NCBI RefSeq assembly: GCF_900112205.1
Contig: NZ_FOKW01000004.1
Coordinates: forward strand, 62,001-126,000
Length of the DNA: 64,000 nucleotides
DNA from: Natronobacterium haloterrestre
Lineage (GTDB): Archaea > Halobacteriota > Halobacteria > Halobacteriales > Natrialbaceae
Reading direction: 5' to 3'
How positions within the stretch are numbered: position 1 is the stretch's first letter; every line of letters starts with the position of its first letter. Under the pieces are notes generated by a model. The model was given only the letters and a program-made list of their open reading frames with translations. It did no database searches and was not told the DNA's origin. The position numbers were made by a program, and so were the translations under genes. Positions 1-9,952 of this stretch are shown piece by piece.

Positions 1-815
1 AGCGTCGTTTCTCGAGCGTGGCACGCCGGTTCGACCCGGACGGAGGGCGGAGGAGGAGGAAGAGGAGAGGAAGACCGCGACGCCTCGGAGTGTTCGACGA
101 CCCAGGGGACGACGACCTCGGCCAGCCGATCGTGTGCCTCGTCGTAGGGTATCGACGCGGGTCGGTCCCCGCGCTGGCCGTGATAGGAGCCGAACTGCGT
201 GTGGTTCATCCCCCGTATCTCGTGGCTCTCCGCGGTCGGCGGGAGCTTCGCTCGACTCTCACGGTACGCCTCGCGGTCGAGAACGCCGTCCGCGCTTCCG
301 GTCACGCTCAGGACGGCCATCGACCGGTCGCTCACGTCGGCGTCGCAGTAGGAGGCAAACAGCAGGAGGCCACGAACCTCGTTCGACGACGCGTACTCGC
401 AGGCGGCGACGCCGCCGAGGGAGTGGCCGCCGACGAACCAGGTCCGCACCTCGGTCCGTTCCGTCCGGATATCGGCGGCGGCGTCCGTATCGAGCAGCGC
501 GACGTTGAGCGGCATCTCCGGGACGACAACCGTTACGTTTGCCTCCGTCACGAGCGGGGCGAGGGAACTGTAGTAGGCGTCCGGCGCGACCCGTGCGCCC
601 GGGTAGAAGACGAGGCCCACGCTCGAGGTCCCGTCAGCCGGCTCGAGCGTGGTCACCCCGTCCTCCCTCGTGACTGAGACCCGTGGATCGTCCTCGACCG
701 CCTCGATCGACGACTGCGAGCCGTGGTACGGGACGGAGAAATAGGCCGCAACGCCGCCAACGACGAGCACGACTCCCACGAGTACGACGATCGCGACCCG
801 TTTCCACGAAGGCAT
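1..815 (-). CDS. Membrane-anchored alpha/beta hydrolase, C-terminus beyond window edge
   Basis: The reading frame opens with ATG at 815 and has no stop before the window edge, so at least 271 residues are present. Residues 6-26 form one strongly hydrophobic segment (a signal anchor). The hydrolase domain follows: an oxyanion-loop region near FYPGARVAPDAYY, the nucleophile elbow GGHSLGG with Ser132, an Asp candidate in TGSADGVLD and a His candidate in GMNHTQFG. This order fits the compact Abhydrolase_5-type alpha/beta hydrolases. The catalytic domain would sit outside the cell. The substrate cannot be read from sequence. The tail after PWVVEH is Pro/Ser-rich low complexity and leaves the window, so the true C-terminus is unknown. 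Confidence 0.8.
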   Translation of the reverse strand, partial: MPSWKRVAIVVLVGVVLVVGGVAAYFSVPYHGSQSSIEAVEDDPRVSVTREDGVTTLEPADGTSSVGLVFYPGARVAPDAYYSSLAPLVTEANVTVVVPEMPLNVALLDTDAAADIRTERTEVRTWFVGGHSLGGVAACEYASSNEVRGLLLFASYCDADVSDRSMAVLSVTGSADGVLDREAYRESRAKLPPTAESHEIRGMNHTQFGSYHGQRGDRPASIPYDEAHDRLAEVVVPWVVEHSEASRSSSPLPPPPPSVRVEPACHARETT

Positions 816-980
816 ACGCGGAGAGGGACGCCCCTTCGTCAAAACAGTTCGCCCGCCGGGACGGTCCGAGAACCGACCGATCGCCGCGGCTGCTCGAGTT
901 CGAGCCACGCTCGCTCAATAACCGACATGCATTAGACGAAACAGAAAATATTATCACTCCGTATTCGATATGGGTATACG

Positions 981-1259
981 ATGAGTGCATCAGAGCCTGT
1001 TCGACAGGGGACCGACGACGCCGACGAGCGCGGAACCTGGGAGGACGTGCGCGACCTCCCGCCCAGCGCCAAACTGGTCGCGAAGGTGCTCGAGTACAAC
1101 GACACGATGACCCAACAGCAGATCGCCGAGGAGACCCTGCTGCCCTCGCGGACGGTCCGCTACGCGCTGAACCGTCTCGACGAGGAGAACGTGGTCGACT
1201 CCCGATTTTCCTTTGCGGACGCTCGCAAGCGGCTCTACACGCTCGATATCGACTGTTAA
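981..1259 (+). CDS. Small winged-helix (MarR-type) DNA-binding protein
   Basis: This is a 92-residue protein that is almost entirely one winged helix-turn-helix. Residues 30-80 hold KLVAKVLEYNDTMTQQQIAE followed by the recognition helix LPSRTVRYALNRL and a wing ending in RLYTLDI. The N-terminus is acidic. No ligand or dimerisation domain is present. A TATA-like tract at about 946-954 lies some 30 bp before ATG 981, so the mRNA is probably leaderless. It lies 94 bp upstream of mre11 on the same strand, so it may control or be co-expressed with the repair operon, but that is inference from position only. Confidence 0.8.
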   Translation: MSASEPVRQGTDDADERGTWEDVRDLPPSAKLVAKVLEYNDTMTQQQIAEETLLPSRTVRYALNRLDEENVVDSRFSFADARKRLYTLDIDC

Positions 1260-1353
1260 TTCTTCGCCCGGCCCGGAGCGTTCGCCTCGCTTTACTTTCA
1301 GTCCGGTCGCAGAACTCCTATAGGGGCCGGTCTCGAACGATCGGTAGAAATAG

Positions 1354-2685
1354 ATGACGCGGGTGATACACACGGGCGACACCCACATCGGGTACCAGCA
1401 GTACAACGCGCCCGAGCGACGGCGGGACTTCCTCGAGGCCTTCGAGGCCGTGATCGAGGACGCGATCGAGGACGACGTCGACGCAGTGATCCACGCCGGC
1501 GACCTCTTTCACGACCGCCGGCCGACCCTGGTGGACCTCCAGGGTACCGTCGACGTCCTCCGTCGGCTCGCCGACGCCGACATCCCCTTCCTCGCCGTCG
1601 TCGGCAACCACGAGGGGAAACGGGACGCCCAGTGGCTCGACCTCTTCGCCGACCTCGGACTGGCAACCCGGCTCGGGGCCGAGCCCGAACTGGTCGGCGA
1701 CGTCGCCGTCTACGGCCTGGACTTCGTCCCGCGGTCCCGCCGAGAGGACCTCGAGTACGAGTTCGCCGCCCCGCCCGAGGCGGCCGAGTACGCGACCCTC
1801 GTGAGCCACGGCCTGTTCGAGCCGTTCCCCCACGCCGACTGGGACACCGAACGGCTCCTCGAGGGGTCGACGGTCGAGTTCGACGCCGTCCTCCTGGGGG
1901 ACAACCACCATCCCGACACCGCCGAGGTGAACGACACCTGGGTCACCTACTGTGGCTCGACCGAGCGGGCCAGCGCCAGCGAGCGGGAGGACCGGGGATA
2001 CAACCTCGTGACGTTCGAGGACGACGCCGTCGGAATCAGCCGGCGCGGGCTCCCCTCGACCCGCGAGTTCGTCTTCGTCGACGTCTCCCTCGAGGAGGGC
2101 GAGGGGATCGACCGCGTCCAGGAGCGGGTCCGCCAGCACGACCTCGAGGACGCCGTCGTCATCGTGACGATCGAGGGCGAGGGGAAGCCGATCACCCCCG
2201 CAGCGATCGAGGAACTCGCGATCGACCGGGGCGCGCTGGTCGCCCGGGTCAACGACCGCCGCGAGTTGCCCGACGAGGACGAGGAGGTGTCGGTGAGCTT
2301 CGCCGATCCCGACGAGGCCGTCCGCGAGCGGGTCCGCGACCTCGGGCTGAGCGACGCCGCCCTGGAGATCGACGGGACGGTCCGCGACGGCGAGGTCGCG
2401 GACTCGAACGTCCGCGAGTCCGTCGAACGCCGGGTTCGGGAGTTGCTCGAGGACGACGAGTCGGCCTTCGCTCCCGCGCCGGATCGGGAGCCCGACGACG
2501 AGGAGGTGACGACGGTCGCGGACCAGTTGTCGGGCTCGGAGTCGGGATCCGCGGAGGGGGACGACGTCGAAGCCGACGCGGACTCCGAACCCGAACCCGC
2601 GGCCGCCTCGGGCGACGACCCGGACGACGACGCACCCTCGGGCGGCGAACCCGTCGAACACGCCTCGCTGGGTGATTTCGAATGA
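1354..2685 (+). CDS. mre11: DNA double-strand break repair nuclease Mre11
   Basis: Mre11 is the Mn-dependent nuclease of the Mre11-Rad50 complex that processes DNA ends. The phosphodiesterase motifs are intact: GDTHIGY (residues 8-14), [10 protein letters not shown] (48-57), GNHEG (84-88), SHG near residue 152 and GDNHHP near 180. The protein has 443 residues. After the capping region the last 80 or so residues are a Glu/Asp/Ser-rich linker, typical of haloarchaea, ending in SLGDFE, which may be the Rad50-contact segment. The stop overlaps the rad50 start (ATGA), so the two are translationally coupled. A CTATAGG tract about 34 bp before the ATG is a plausible promoter element. Confidence 0.97.
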   Translation: MTRVIHTGDTHIGYQQYNAPERRRDFLEAFEAVIEDAIEDDVDAVIHAGDLFHDRRPTLVDLQGTVDVLRRLADADIPFLAVVGNHEGKRDAQWLDLFADLGLATRLGAEPELVGDVAVYGLDFVPRSRREDLEYEFAAPPEAAEYATLVSHGLFEPFPHADWDTERLLEGSTVEFDAVLLGDNHHPDTAEVNDTWVTYCGSTERASASEREDRGYNLVTFEDDAVGISRRGLPSTREFVFVDVSLEEGEGIDRVQERVRQHDLEDAVVIVTIEGEGKPITPAAIEELAIDRGALVARVNDRRELPDEDEEVSVSFADPDEAVRERVRDLGLSDAALEIDGTVRDGEVADSNVRESVERRVRELLEDDESAFAPAPDREPDDEEVTTVADQLSGSESGSAEGDDVEADADSEPEPAAASGDDPDDDAPSGGEPVEHASLGDFE

Positions 2686-5375
2686 GGGTCGACCGCGTCC
2701 GCCTGCGTAACTTCAAGTGCTACGGCGACGCCGACCTCTCGCTCGAGCGCGGCGTCACCGTCGTCCACGGCGTCAACGGCAGCGGCAAGTCGACGCTGCT
2801 CGAGGCCGTCTTCTTCGCGCTGTACGGCTCGAAGGCCCTGGACGACCGCACGCTCGACGACGTGATCACCACGGGCGAAGAGGAGGCCGAGGTGGAACTG
2901 TGGTTCACCCACGACAGCCGGGAGTACCACGTCGAGCGCCGGCTCAAACTCCGGGGCGACCGCGCGACGACGACCAAGTGCGTCCTCGAGACCCCGTCGA
3001 CGACGGTCGAGGGCGCCCGCGACGTCCGCCGCGAGGTCACCGAACTCCTGCGGATGGACGCCGAGGCGTTCGTCAACTGCGCGTACGTCCGCCAGGGCGA
3101 GGTGAACAAGCTCATCCACGCCTCGCCGGGCGACCGCCAGGACATGATCGACGACCTGCTCCAGTTGGGCGCGCTCGAGGACTACCGCGAGCGCGCCAGC
3201 GACGCCCGCCTCGGCGTCAAGTCGGTGCTGGACGGCCAGCGCGAGGTGCTGGAGGACGTCCGCAAACAGGTCGAGCGGAAAGAGGAGAAAGGGCTCCACG
3301 ACCGTCTGAACGAACTCGAGTCCCAGCGCGGCGAGGTCGACGAGGAGATCGACCACTACGAGAGCCAGCGCGACCAGGCCCGGGAGACGCTCGAGGCCGC
3401 GACGGACGTCATCGAGCGCCACGCCGAGACCCGCGAGGAGATTTCGGACCTCGAGGAGGCGATCGAGGAGCTTCGATCGAAGATCTCCGAGACCGAACAG
3501 CAACGCGAGGACGCCAGGGAACGGATCCGCGAACTCGAGGCCGAGCGCGAGGAACTGGCCGAGGAGCGGGCCGACCTGCTCGCCGAGGTCGAGGCCGACG
3601 CCGACCTCGAGCCGAACGCGGCCACCGACGCCGTCGAGGAGTGCGTCGGGGACCTCGAGGCCCGCGACGAGGACCTGCGGGACGACCTCGAGGACGTCCG
3701 CGTCGCGATCACGGAGACCAACGGCGAGATCGAACGGCTCCGTGAGGAGGCCGACGACCTCGAGGCCCAGGCCGCCGAGGCCCGCGAGGAGGCAGGAGAC
3801 CTCGCCGAGCGGATCGAACGCGACGAGAGCGACATCGAAGACCGCGAGGGGAAACTCGACGAACTCGAGGAGGAGATCGAGTCGATCCGCGACCGGTTCG
3901 AGACGGCACCGGTCGCGTTCGGCGAAGCTGGGGCCCACCTCGAGGACCTCGAGGCCGAACGCGAGGAACTGACCGAGGAGATCGGCGACGTCACCGCCGA
4001 CATCCGGGCCGCCGAGAACGCCATCGAGGAGGGCGAGCGCCTGCTCGAGGAGGGGAAGTGTCCCGAGTGCGGACAGCCCGTCGAAGACTCGCCCCACGTC
4101 GACGTCCTGGAGGACAAACGCGAGGAACTCGCGGCCCTCGAGGATCGGCTCGCGGACCTCGAGGACGAACGCGACGACCTCGACGAGGGGATCGACCGCG
4201 CCGAGGACCTGCGCGAAGCCGAGCGCCGCGTCGACCGCCTCGAGGAGAACCGGGACAACGTCGAGCAGTTGCTCGCCGAGAAACGCGAGAGTCTCGCGGA
4301 GCGACGCGAGCAGCGCGAAGAACTGCTCGAGGACGCCGAGGAGTACGAAGCCGACGCCAGGGAGGCCCGCGAGGAGGCCGACGACCTCGAGGACGACGTC
4401 GAGGAGAAACGCGCCGAACTCGGCGAGATCAACGCCGAACGGAGCGAGATCAAGGAGTCGCTCGAGACGCTGCGTCGCGTCGTCGAGATCGACGACGAGC
4501 GCGACGACCTCGCCGGGGAGATCGAGAACTGCCGCGAGCGACGGCAAAACTGGCAGCAACTCAACGACGAGCGCCGCGAGACGCTCTCGAACAAGCGCGA
4601 CCGCAAGCGTGATCTCGAGTCGGAGTTCGACGAGGAACGCGTCGAGACCGCACGGGAGGACAGGCGAAACGCCGAGGAGTACCTCGAACAGGTCGACGAG
4701 AAACTCGAGGAACTCGAGGAGCGGCGGACGAACCTCCAGAACGCGATCGGCGCGGTCGAACGCGAGATCGAGGAACTCGAGGAGGACCGCAAGCGCCTCG
4801 AGACCCTCGAGGAGCGCTGTGAGCGGCTCGAATCGCTGTACGACGAGGCCGAGACGCTCCAGACGACCTACGGCGAGTTGCGTTCCGAACTGCGCCAGCG
4901 CAACGTCGAAACCCTCGAGCGGCTGCTCAACGAGACGTTCGATCTGGTCTACCAGAACGACTCCTACGCGTCGATCGAACTGGACGGCGACTACCGGCTG
5001 ACGGTCTACCAGAAGGACGGCGAGGCTCTGGAACCCGAGCAGCTCTCGGGCGGCGAGCGGGCGCTTTTCAACCTCAGCCTGCGGTGTGCGATCTACCGCC
5101 TGCTCGCGGAGGGCGTCGAGGGAACGGCCCCGATGCCGCCGCTGATCCTCGACGAGCCGACGGTTTTCCTCGACTCGGGACACGTCACGCAACTCGTCTC
5201 GCTGGTCGAGTCGATGCGGGACCTCGGTGTCGAACAGATCGTCGTCGTCAGTCACGACGAGGAACTGGTCGGTGCCGCGGACTCGCTGGTCCGGGTCGAG
5301 AAAGACGCCACGTCGAACCGCTCGCGCCTCGAGCGCGGGGAGCCGCCGGAGGCGGAACTGCTCGCCTCGGACTAA
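2682..5375 (+). CDS. rad50: DNA double-strand break repair ATPase Rad50
   Basis: This is the SMC-like ATPase partner of Mre11, 897 residues. The N-lobe carries Walker [10 protein letters not shown] (30-38) and the Q-loop region near [12 protein letters not shown] long heptad-rich, Glu/Arg-rich coiled coil follows. The zinc hook CPECGQPV (Cys460 and Cys463) sits near its middle. The C-lobe has the signature LSGGERALF (from 788), Walker [12 protein letters not shown] (from 821) and the H-loop VVSHDEE (His858). All ATP-binding-cassette elements are present and the length is normal. The start overlaps the mre11 stop by 4 bp, so the pair forms one operon. Confidence 0.97.
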   Translation: MRVDRVRLRNFKCYGDADLSLERGVTVVHGVNGSGKSTLLEAVFFALYGSKALDDRTLDDVITTGEEEAEVELWFTHDSREYHVERRLKLRGDRATTTKCVLETPSTTVEGARDVRREVTELLRMDAEAFVNCAYVRQGEVNKLIHASPGDRQDMIDDLLQLGALEDYRERASDARLGVKSVLDGQREVLEDVRKQVERKEEKGLHDRLNELESQRGEVDEEIDHYESQRDQARETLEAATDVIERHAETREEISDLEEAIEELRSKISETEQQREDARERIRELEAEREELAEERADLLAEVEADADLEPNAATDAVEECVGDLEARDEDLRDDLEDVRVAITETNGEIERLREEADDLEAQAAEAREEAGDLAERIERDESDIEDREGKLDELEEEIESIRDRFETAPVAFGEAGAHLEDLEAEREELTEEIGDVTADIRAAENAIEEGERLLEEGKCPECGQPVEDSPHVDVLEDKREELAALEDRLADLEDERDDLDEGIDRAEDLREAERRVDRLEENRDNVEQLLAEKRESLAERREQREELLEDAEEYEADAREAREEADDLEDDVEEKRAELGEINAERSEIKESLETLRRVVEIDDERDDLAGEIENCRERRQNWQQLNDERRETLSNKRDRKRDLESEFDEERVETAREDRRNAEEYLEQVDEKLEELEERRTNLQNAIGAVEREIEELEEDRKRLETLEERCERLESLYDEAETLQTTYGELRSELRQRNVETLERLLNETFDLVYQNDSYASIELDGDYRLTVYQKDGEALEPEQLSGGERALFNLSLRCAIYRLLAEGVEGTAPMPPLILDEPTVFLDSGHVTQLVSLVESMRDLGVEQIVVVSHDEELVGAADSLVRVEKDATSNRSRLERGEPPEAELLASD

Positions 5376-5393
5376 AAGGGACGGTGAACGCCG

Positions 5394-5927
5394 TTACTCG
5401 TCGTGAATCGTTTCTGGGCCGGGTTCGTCACCGTCGGGGTTCGGCTCCGCGTCTCCCCTCACAGCGTCGTCTGTGTCTTCGCCATCGGAGTCCGTACCCG
5501 GCCGAAGCACCTCGAGCGCGCGCCGACACTCCTCGGTGATGCGATACCCGCGCTCGGCGGCGACGCCCCCCTCGACTTCCGTCTCCTCGAGCAGTCCGGC
5601 GGCCGCGAGCACGGTCACGCGCCCGTGCAGGTCGCTCTCGCAGAGGGCGTACGAGTCGAGCAACTGCCGGACGCCCATCGGCCCGCGATCGGCGAGTTCG
5701 ATCAGCAGACCCAGCGTCTCCTCGTCGTGCACGTTCGTGAGCAGGGTTCGGACGGACTCGTCGACCGTCGCGGCCGCCGTCTCGAGGCCGGACCGATCGA
5801 CGAACTCGAGGCGGTCGTTCCGGATGTAACACTCGTCGCCGGTCGCGGGGTCGCGAACCAGACTCGCGCTCTCGGAGCGTTTCAGAAGCAGGTATCGGTT
5901 GCCGCGGTCGTCTCGAACTGTTTTCAT
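5394..5927 (-). CDS. Uncharacterised haloarchaeal protein with winged-helix-like region
   Basis: This protein has 177 residues and lies convergent to rad50, 18 bp after the rad50 stop. The N-terminus (KTVRDDRGNRYLLLKRSES) resembles a small beta-rich domain. Residues 70-140 look like a winged helix: LLIELADRGPMGVRQLLDSY, then DLHGRVTVLAAAGLLEE and a GYRITEECRRAL wing/helix. The C-terminal 35 residues are an acidic tail. I believe this is the haloarchaeal family listed as DUF7346, but I cannot check that here. Its start overlaps the stop of the upstream membrane gene by 4 bp (ATGA), so the two are coupled. The function is unknown; a regulator is possible. Confidence 0.75.
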   Translation of the reverse strand: MKTVRDDRGNRYLLLKRSESASLVRDPATGDECYIRNDRLEFVDRSGLETAAATVDESVRTLLTNVHDEETLGLLIELADRGPMGVRQLLDSYALCESDLHGRVTVLAAAGLLEETEVEGGVAAERGYRITEECRRALEVLRPGTDSDGEDTDDAVRGDAEPNPDGDEPGPETIHDE

Positions 5928-6478
5928 GGGTCGTCGGATTGGGGTGCGTCGTCGGTGTCGCCCGTCTCGCTCGTTTCGCTCGTCTCGCTCGTCTCACTTG
6001 TCCCGGATCGGTGCTCGCCGCCGTTCGTCGCCCGTTCGGGTGCCCGACCGTCGATCGGCTCCTCGGCTCGATCGGGCGTCGGTCCCGAAGACTCGGGACC
6101 GTCGTACGACCGGTAGCGATGGACCGCAAAGCCCAGGAGGACGATGCCGCCGGCGACCAGCCAGCCGCCGTGGCTCGTCGGTCCCTCGAACAGCAACAGG
6201 AGAAGCCCGACCGACAGGGCGAGAAGCGCCGCGTTGACCACGAGCACGACGGCCCAGAACGTCTTCGCGAGTTCGGGCGGGACGTCCATCTCGTCGGTCG
6301 AGACTTCGGGGATCGGCGGCCCGATGTGCTCGTTCGACTCGTCGCTTGGCTCGGCATCGATGTCGGGGATCGTCAGGGAGTCGCCCTCCGGATCGCGAAA
6401 CTCCGCCTCCGGATCGTACTCCTCTGGCTCGTCGGGTTCGTGGTCGCTCTCGCTCCGGTCGAATCCCACAGTCGCCAC
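5924..6478 (-). CDS. Two-pass membrane protein with acidic N-terminus, function unknown
   Basis: This 184-residue protein begins with GTG at 6478. Residues 1-85 are acidic and soluble. Two hydrophobic helices follow, about 89-111 (WAVVLVVNAALLALSVGLLL) and 119-135 (GGWLVAGGIVLLGFAVH), with a short positively charged exit (RYRSY). The C-terminus is disordered and contains four tandem Ser-Glu-Thr units, visible as a repeated triplet tract near 5965-6000. It is probably a haloarchaeal DUF family (DUF7322 from memory, not verified). It sits in a minus-strand string with the two neighbouring small genes, and its stop overlaps the start of the next gene. Confidence 0.75.
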   Translation of the reverse strand: MATVGFDRSESDHEPDEPEEYDPEAEFRDPEGDSLTIPDIDAEPSDESNEHIGPPIPEVSTDEMDVPPELAKTFWAVVLVVNAALLALSVGLLLLLFEGPTSHGGWLVAGGIVLLGFAVHRYRSYDGPESSGPTPDRAEEPIDGRAPERATNGGEHRSGTSETSETSETSETGDTDDAPQSDDP

Positions 6479-6514
6479 GAGGGCAACCGGGAAGAAAAGG
6501 ATTCGCGTTCGAGT

Positions 6515-6703
6515 TCAGGCGAGGTCCTCGAGAGTTAGGGTCCGCGAGGTTTCCACCCATGCGAGCGGATTCTCGGCGTCGTAGAAGACGACGCCGTCCT
6601 CGGTCTCGTAGCACTCGATCGTCTCGGTTCCAGCGGGTGCACTACTCGGTTCGCCTCGATCCGTCGTTTCGTCGTCGTTCACACGGGTGGACACGTCGAT
6701 CAC
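6515..6703 (-). CDS. Small acidic haloarchaeal protein (62 aa)
   Basis: The protein is 62 residues long and starts with GTG at 6703. A TATA-like element at 6731-6737 lies about 30 bp upstream, which puts the RNA start within a few bases of the GTG and supports this start. The first half is disordered and acidic. The second half (TIECYETEDGVVFYDAENPL, then AWVETSRTLTLEDLA) reads as a small beta sheet plus helix and is the part likely to be conserved. No enzymatic motif is visible. It may be the haloarchaeal DUF7331-like family, which I cannot verify. The next gene on the same strand begins 37 bp downstream. Confidence 0.65.
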   Translation of the reverse strand: MIDVSTRVNDDETTDRGEPSSAPAGTETIECYETEDGVVFYDAENPLAWVETSRTLTLEDLA

Positions 6704-6997
6704 CTCATGTCGTGTTATGTGTTACCACACTATATGTCTTGTTGCACCCGCAATCACCGCCGGTCGATCGCCAGTCGTCGCCAGGAACGGTGAAACGCCC
6801 GAATTTACGGCTTCACGGCGGGGCGACGGCCATGGTACCGACGGTGCCGAAGGACTCGGCACGAAATCGACACGCTATCGAAATCGTAAATAGCCGATCG
6901 GTCCCGTCAGCGATCGGCGTGAGACGCAAAGCGGCTGCCGGTGGGCGACGACGTGCGAGGGGTCCTCCGAGTACGAGACGGGTCGACTCCGTGCTCT

Positions 6998-7354
6998 CTA
7001 TCGGCTACCCGACCGGTCCTCGTCCCCTGCCGCGTCGCGTTCCGTGAGCAGCGCATCGACGATGGCGCTTTTTCTGTGGCTGACGAGCAGGTGTTTGTAA
7101 ACGTCGCTTTCGTTCCGGTCCCGGTCCCGATCCCTCCCGGGACCAGTACCCCCGAACGCGCATAACGGGCACCGCGGGCTCGAGTGCCCTTCGAGGTCGG
7201 TCTCCGGATCGGTCCGCTCGCGGCGGTCGTCTCGAGTGTCATCAGTAGCGGTGTCTCGGGGTTGCCGATGGGCAGGCGTCTGGTCGGCGACCGTGAGCGC
7301 GTCCGTCTCGACGTTCGGTCCGTCACGGCGGGACTGCGGGGGATCGGATGCCAT
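6998..7354 (-). CDS. Small zinc-finger protein
   Basis: This 118-residue protein starts with ATG at 7354. The first 75 residues are charged and disordered. The C-terminal part holds CPLCAF, an Arg/Asp-rich spacer, then YKHLLVSHRKSAIVDALL, giving a C-x2-C ... H-x4-H arrangement typical of a single C2H2-like finger. The finger helix would be YKHLLVSHRKSAI. Such short single-finger proteins are common in haloarchaea and mostly uncharacterised; nucleic-acid or protein binding is possible. It is separated from its neighbours by 294 bp downstream and 209 bp upstream, so it is probably monocistronic. Confidence 0.7.
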   Translation of the reverse strand: MASDPPQSRRDGPNVETDALTVADQTPAHRQPRDTATDDTRDDRRERTDPETDLEGHSSPRCPLCAFGGTGPGRDRDRDRNESDVYKHLLVSHRKSAIVDALLTERDAAGDEDRSGSR

Positions 7355-7563
7355 CTCGAGTGAAGAGACGAAGTGCCGACACAAGGCCGTTGCTAGGAGG
7401 GGTATCGAACCCCATCGACCGCCCCGTACCGGTACGTAGCCGTTGGGTCCGGTCCCGGCCGGTCGACGTCGATCGGAACCCGACCGCTTCGCGGCGCGGC
7501 TATGACCGTGACCGGGGGTCCACAACGGGTTCGACTCCCCGCGAACCGGGAACCCCGCCCAGG

Positions 7564-9951
7564 TCAGTACGATTCGCCGTCGCGCGCCCGCTCCATGAAC
7601 GTCTCGTGAACGTCGACGGATTGGCCGTCCGCCGACGTCGTGGCGCGGTGATAGCTCCCGTCGGCCGCCATGCACCACCTGTTTTCCGTATCCGCGAGCA
7701 GCGTGTCGATGATCGTCTCGAGTTGTGACTGTAACGCCGTATCGCGGATGGGTGCCACCGCTTCGACACGGTTGTCGAAGTTCCGCTCCATCCAGTCGGC
7801 CGATCCGATGTAGTAGCGTTCCTCGCCACCCGCATGGAAGTAGTAGATCCGGGAGTGTTCGAGGAAGCGGCTGACGACGCTGTGGACGTCGATCGTCTCG
7901 CTCACTCCCTCGAGGTTCGGTCGGAGTCGGCAGATGTCCCGGACGATCAGGTCGATCTCGACGCCGGCCATCGACGCCTCGTAGAGTTCTCGGACGAACG
8001 CCGGATCCTCGAGGCGGTTGAGTTTGAGGACGATCCGGGCCGGTTCGCCGTTGCGCGCTCGTCGAGCCTCGTCCCGGACGAGGTCGACGAACCGCTCGCG
8101 CATGTTGCCCGGCGCGACCAGTAGTTCCCGGTACTCCTGGTGCATCGAGTGTCCGGTGAAGTAGTTGAACAACCGAACCAGGTCCTGGCCGATGTCGCGG
8201 TCGGCCGTGAGCAAGCCGAGATCTTCGTAGCGTTTCGCGGTCTCCGAGTGGTAGTTTCCGGTCCCGACGTGGGAGTAGAGGCGGACGCCGTCGGCTTCCT
8301 CGCGAACGACAAGCGACGTCTTCGTGTGCGTTTTGTAGCCGATCGTCCCGTAGGCGACGTGGATGCCCTCCTCCTCGAGTTTCTTCGCCCACTCGAGGTT
8401 GTTCTTCTCGTCGAACCGTGCCTTGAGTTCGACCATGACGGCGACTTGCTTGCCGTTTCGCGCGGCCTCGATCAGGCTCTCGACGACCCGGGAATCGCTC
8501 GCGGTTCGGTAGATCGCTGCCTTGATCGCCAGCACGTCGGGATCGTTCGCCGCCTCCTCGAGGAACCGCTGGACGCTTCCCTCGAACGAGTGATACGGAT
8601 GGTGGACGAGCACGTCCCGTTCCCTGATGGTCTCGAAAACGCCCTCGGCGTCGCTACGGTCGTCCAGCCGCGGGTGGGGCTGGGGGGTCCAGTCAGGCAG
8701 ACTCAGTTCCTCTCCGTCGTCGCCGTCCGGACCCGCGTCCTCGGCCGCGGCTATCAGTTCGGTCACGTCCCGATAGTCAAGCGGACCGTCGAGGTGGAAT
8801 ATTTCCCGGCTCTCGAGGTCGAGTTCCCGAGTCAGTATCTCGAGGATCCGGTCGGGGGCGTCGGGTTCGATTTCGAGGCGAACGGCGGTCGCGAACCGTC
8901 GCTCTTCGAGGACCTCCTCGATCATCTCGATCAGGTCCTCGGCGACGTCCTCGTTGCGACGGACCTCCGCGTTGCGGGTCACGCGAAACAGTGCGGTGGC
9001 GACGATTTCGACGTCGGGGAAGAGGAGATCGAGGTTCGACCGAACCAGGCTCTCCAGGCGCACGTACCGGTCGTCGTCGCCGACGCGAACGAACCGGACC
9101 TGGTTTCGTGGGAGTTTTACCCGGGAAAACGTCGCCTCCGCGCCGGGGTGTTCACGCGTGAGAACCGCAAGCGAGAGGCTCTGGTTGGAGATGAAAGGAA
9201 ACGGGTGGGCCGGATCGAACGTCAACGGTGTCAGGGTCGGCAACACCGAACGCTCGAAGTAGGTTCGGAGGTCGGACCGTTCGGTCGCCGAGAGGTCGTC
9301 GTACTCCACCACGCGGATCCCGGCATCGGCGAGGGCGGGTCGAACCTCCTCCCGGTAACACCGGCTCTGGCGCTCGAGGAGCGATCTGGCTTCCTCGAGG
9401 ACGTCGATCCACTGTTCGATCGGCAACCGCCCGTCCGGCGTCTCGTCGGTGACGCCCGCGGCGATCTGCTGTTTCAGGCCGCCGACGCGCTTGCGGAAGA
9501 ATTCGTCGAGGTTCCTCGTGAGGATTCCGAGGAACTTCACCCGCTCGAGCAGCGGGTTGGCGTCGTCGAGGGATTCGGACAGGACGCGCCGCTGGAACGC
9601 GAGTTCGCTGAGTTCCCGGTTGAGGTAGTAGCGCGGATCCGACAGGTCGACTTCGTCTGTGGAACCGTCGGACTCGAAGTCGGTGTCGGGGTCCCCTTCC
9701 GAATCGATCGCAGACTCGTTTTCGCACTCGAGGTCGAGGTCGGAGACAGGAACCCCATCCGGGTCCGAATCGGGATCGGGCCCGTTCCGTGATTCCGTCC
9801 GAGAACGAAAGTCGAACTCGAGGTCGCCAGTCGAGTCGGATTCCCCGGGATTCGAATCGTCGCCGTCCCCGTCGTCGGCCGTCTCTACGCTCGATCGATC
9901 GCTCCCGTCGCGGTCCCCGCTCCCGTCGGGCTCCGAATCGCCGTCGGTCAT
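7564..9951 (-). CDS. ppk1: Polyphosphate kinase (PPK1 family) with acidic N-terminal extension
   Basis: PPK1 reversibly polymerises the gamma-phosphate of ATP into polyphosphate. From ATG 9951 the protein has 795 residues, about 105 more than the bacterial norm. The excess is a disordered Asp/Ser/Gly-rich stretch (1-104). The family begins at YYLNRELSELAFQRRVL. The C-terminal phospholipase-D-like domains show HHPYHSF, AIYRTASDS, VELKARFDEKNN, GYKTHTK with His542 as the expected phospho-histidine, SHVGTGNYH, and YYFHAGGEERYYIGSADW. The start lies 1 bp after the stop of the phosphatase gene; an alternative ATG at 9960 overlaps that stop. It probably forms one transcript with the phosphatase. 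Confidence 0.93.
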   Translation of the reverse strand: MTDGDSEPDGSGDRDGSDRSSVETADDGDGDDSNPGESDSTGDLEFDFRSRTESRNGPDPDSDPDGVPVSDLDLECENESAIDSEGDPDTDFESDGSTDEVDLSDPRYYLNRELSELAFQRRVLSESLDDANPLLERVKFLGILTRNLDEFFRKRVGGLKQQIAAGVTDETPDGRLPIEQWIDVLEEARSLLERQSRCYREEVRPALADAGIRVVEYDDLSATERSDLRTYFERSVLPTLTPLTFDPAHPFPFISNQSLSLAVLTREHPGAEATFSRVKLPRNQVRFVRVGDDDRYVRLESLVRSNLDLLFPDVEIVATALFRVTRNAEVRRNEDVAEDLIEMIEEVLEERRFATAVRLEIEPDAPDRILEILTRELDLESREIFHLDGPLDYRDVTELIAAAEDAGPDGDDGEELSLPDWTPQPHPRLDDRSDAEGVFETIRERDVLVHHPYHSFEGSVQRFLEEAANDPDVLAIKAAIYRTASDSRVVESLIEAARNGKQVAVMVELKARFDEKNNLEWAKKLEEEGIHVAYGTIGYKTHTKTSLVVREEADGVRLYSHVGTGNYHSETAKRYEDLGLLTADRDIGQDLVRLFNYFTGHSMHQEYRELLVAPGNMRERFVDLVRDEARRARNGEPARIVLKLNRLEDPAFVRELYEASMAGVEIDLIVRDICRLRPNLEGVSETIDVHSVVSRFLEHSRIYYFHAGGEERYYIGSADWMERNFDNRVEAVAPIRDTALQSQLETIIDTLLADTENRWCMAADGSYHRATTSADGQSVDVHETFMERARDGESY

Positions 9952-9952
9952 C

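Noticed and set aside
18-677. Plus-strand reading frame over the first 700 bp
   Set aside because: The minus strand encodes a membrane anchor followed by a hydrolase with the GGHSLGG elbow; the plus-strand product is Arg/Gly/Val-rich without any recognisable feature.
1947-5255. Very long antisense reading frame opposite mre11 and rad50
   Set aside because: It is a shadow created by the third-position G/C bias of rad50. Its product is Leu/Val/Asp-rich without domain motifs, while the plus strand has complete Mre11 and Rad50 signatures.
5960-6000. Tandem TCGTTTCGC-like repeat as a possible recombination site
   Set aside because: It is a coding repeat for Ser-Glu-Thr units in the disordered tail of the membrane protein gene.
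7380-7563. Possible tRNA gene: GGGGT-ATCGA-ACCCC hairpin (7399-7413) with a TTCGATA loop on the minus strand, and a second T-arm-like GGGTTCGACTCCC on the plus strand near 7526
   Set aside because: Neither hairpin has a matching acceptor stem, D-arm or anticodon arm at the proper distance, even if an intron is allowed. I treat this 209-bp gap as non-coding with a hairpin of unknown role.
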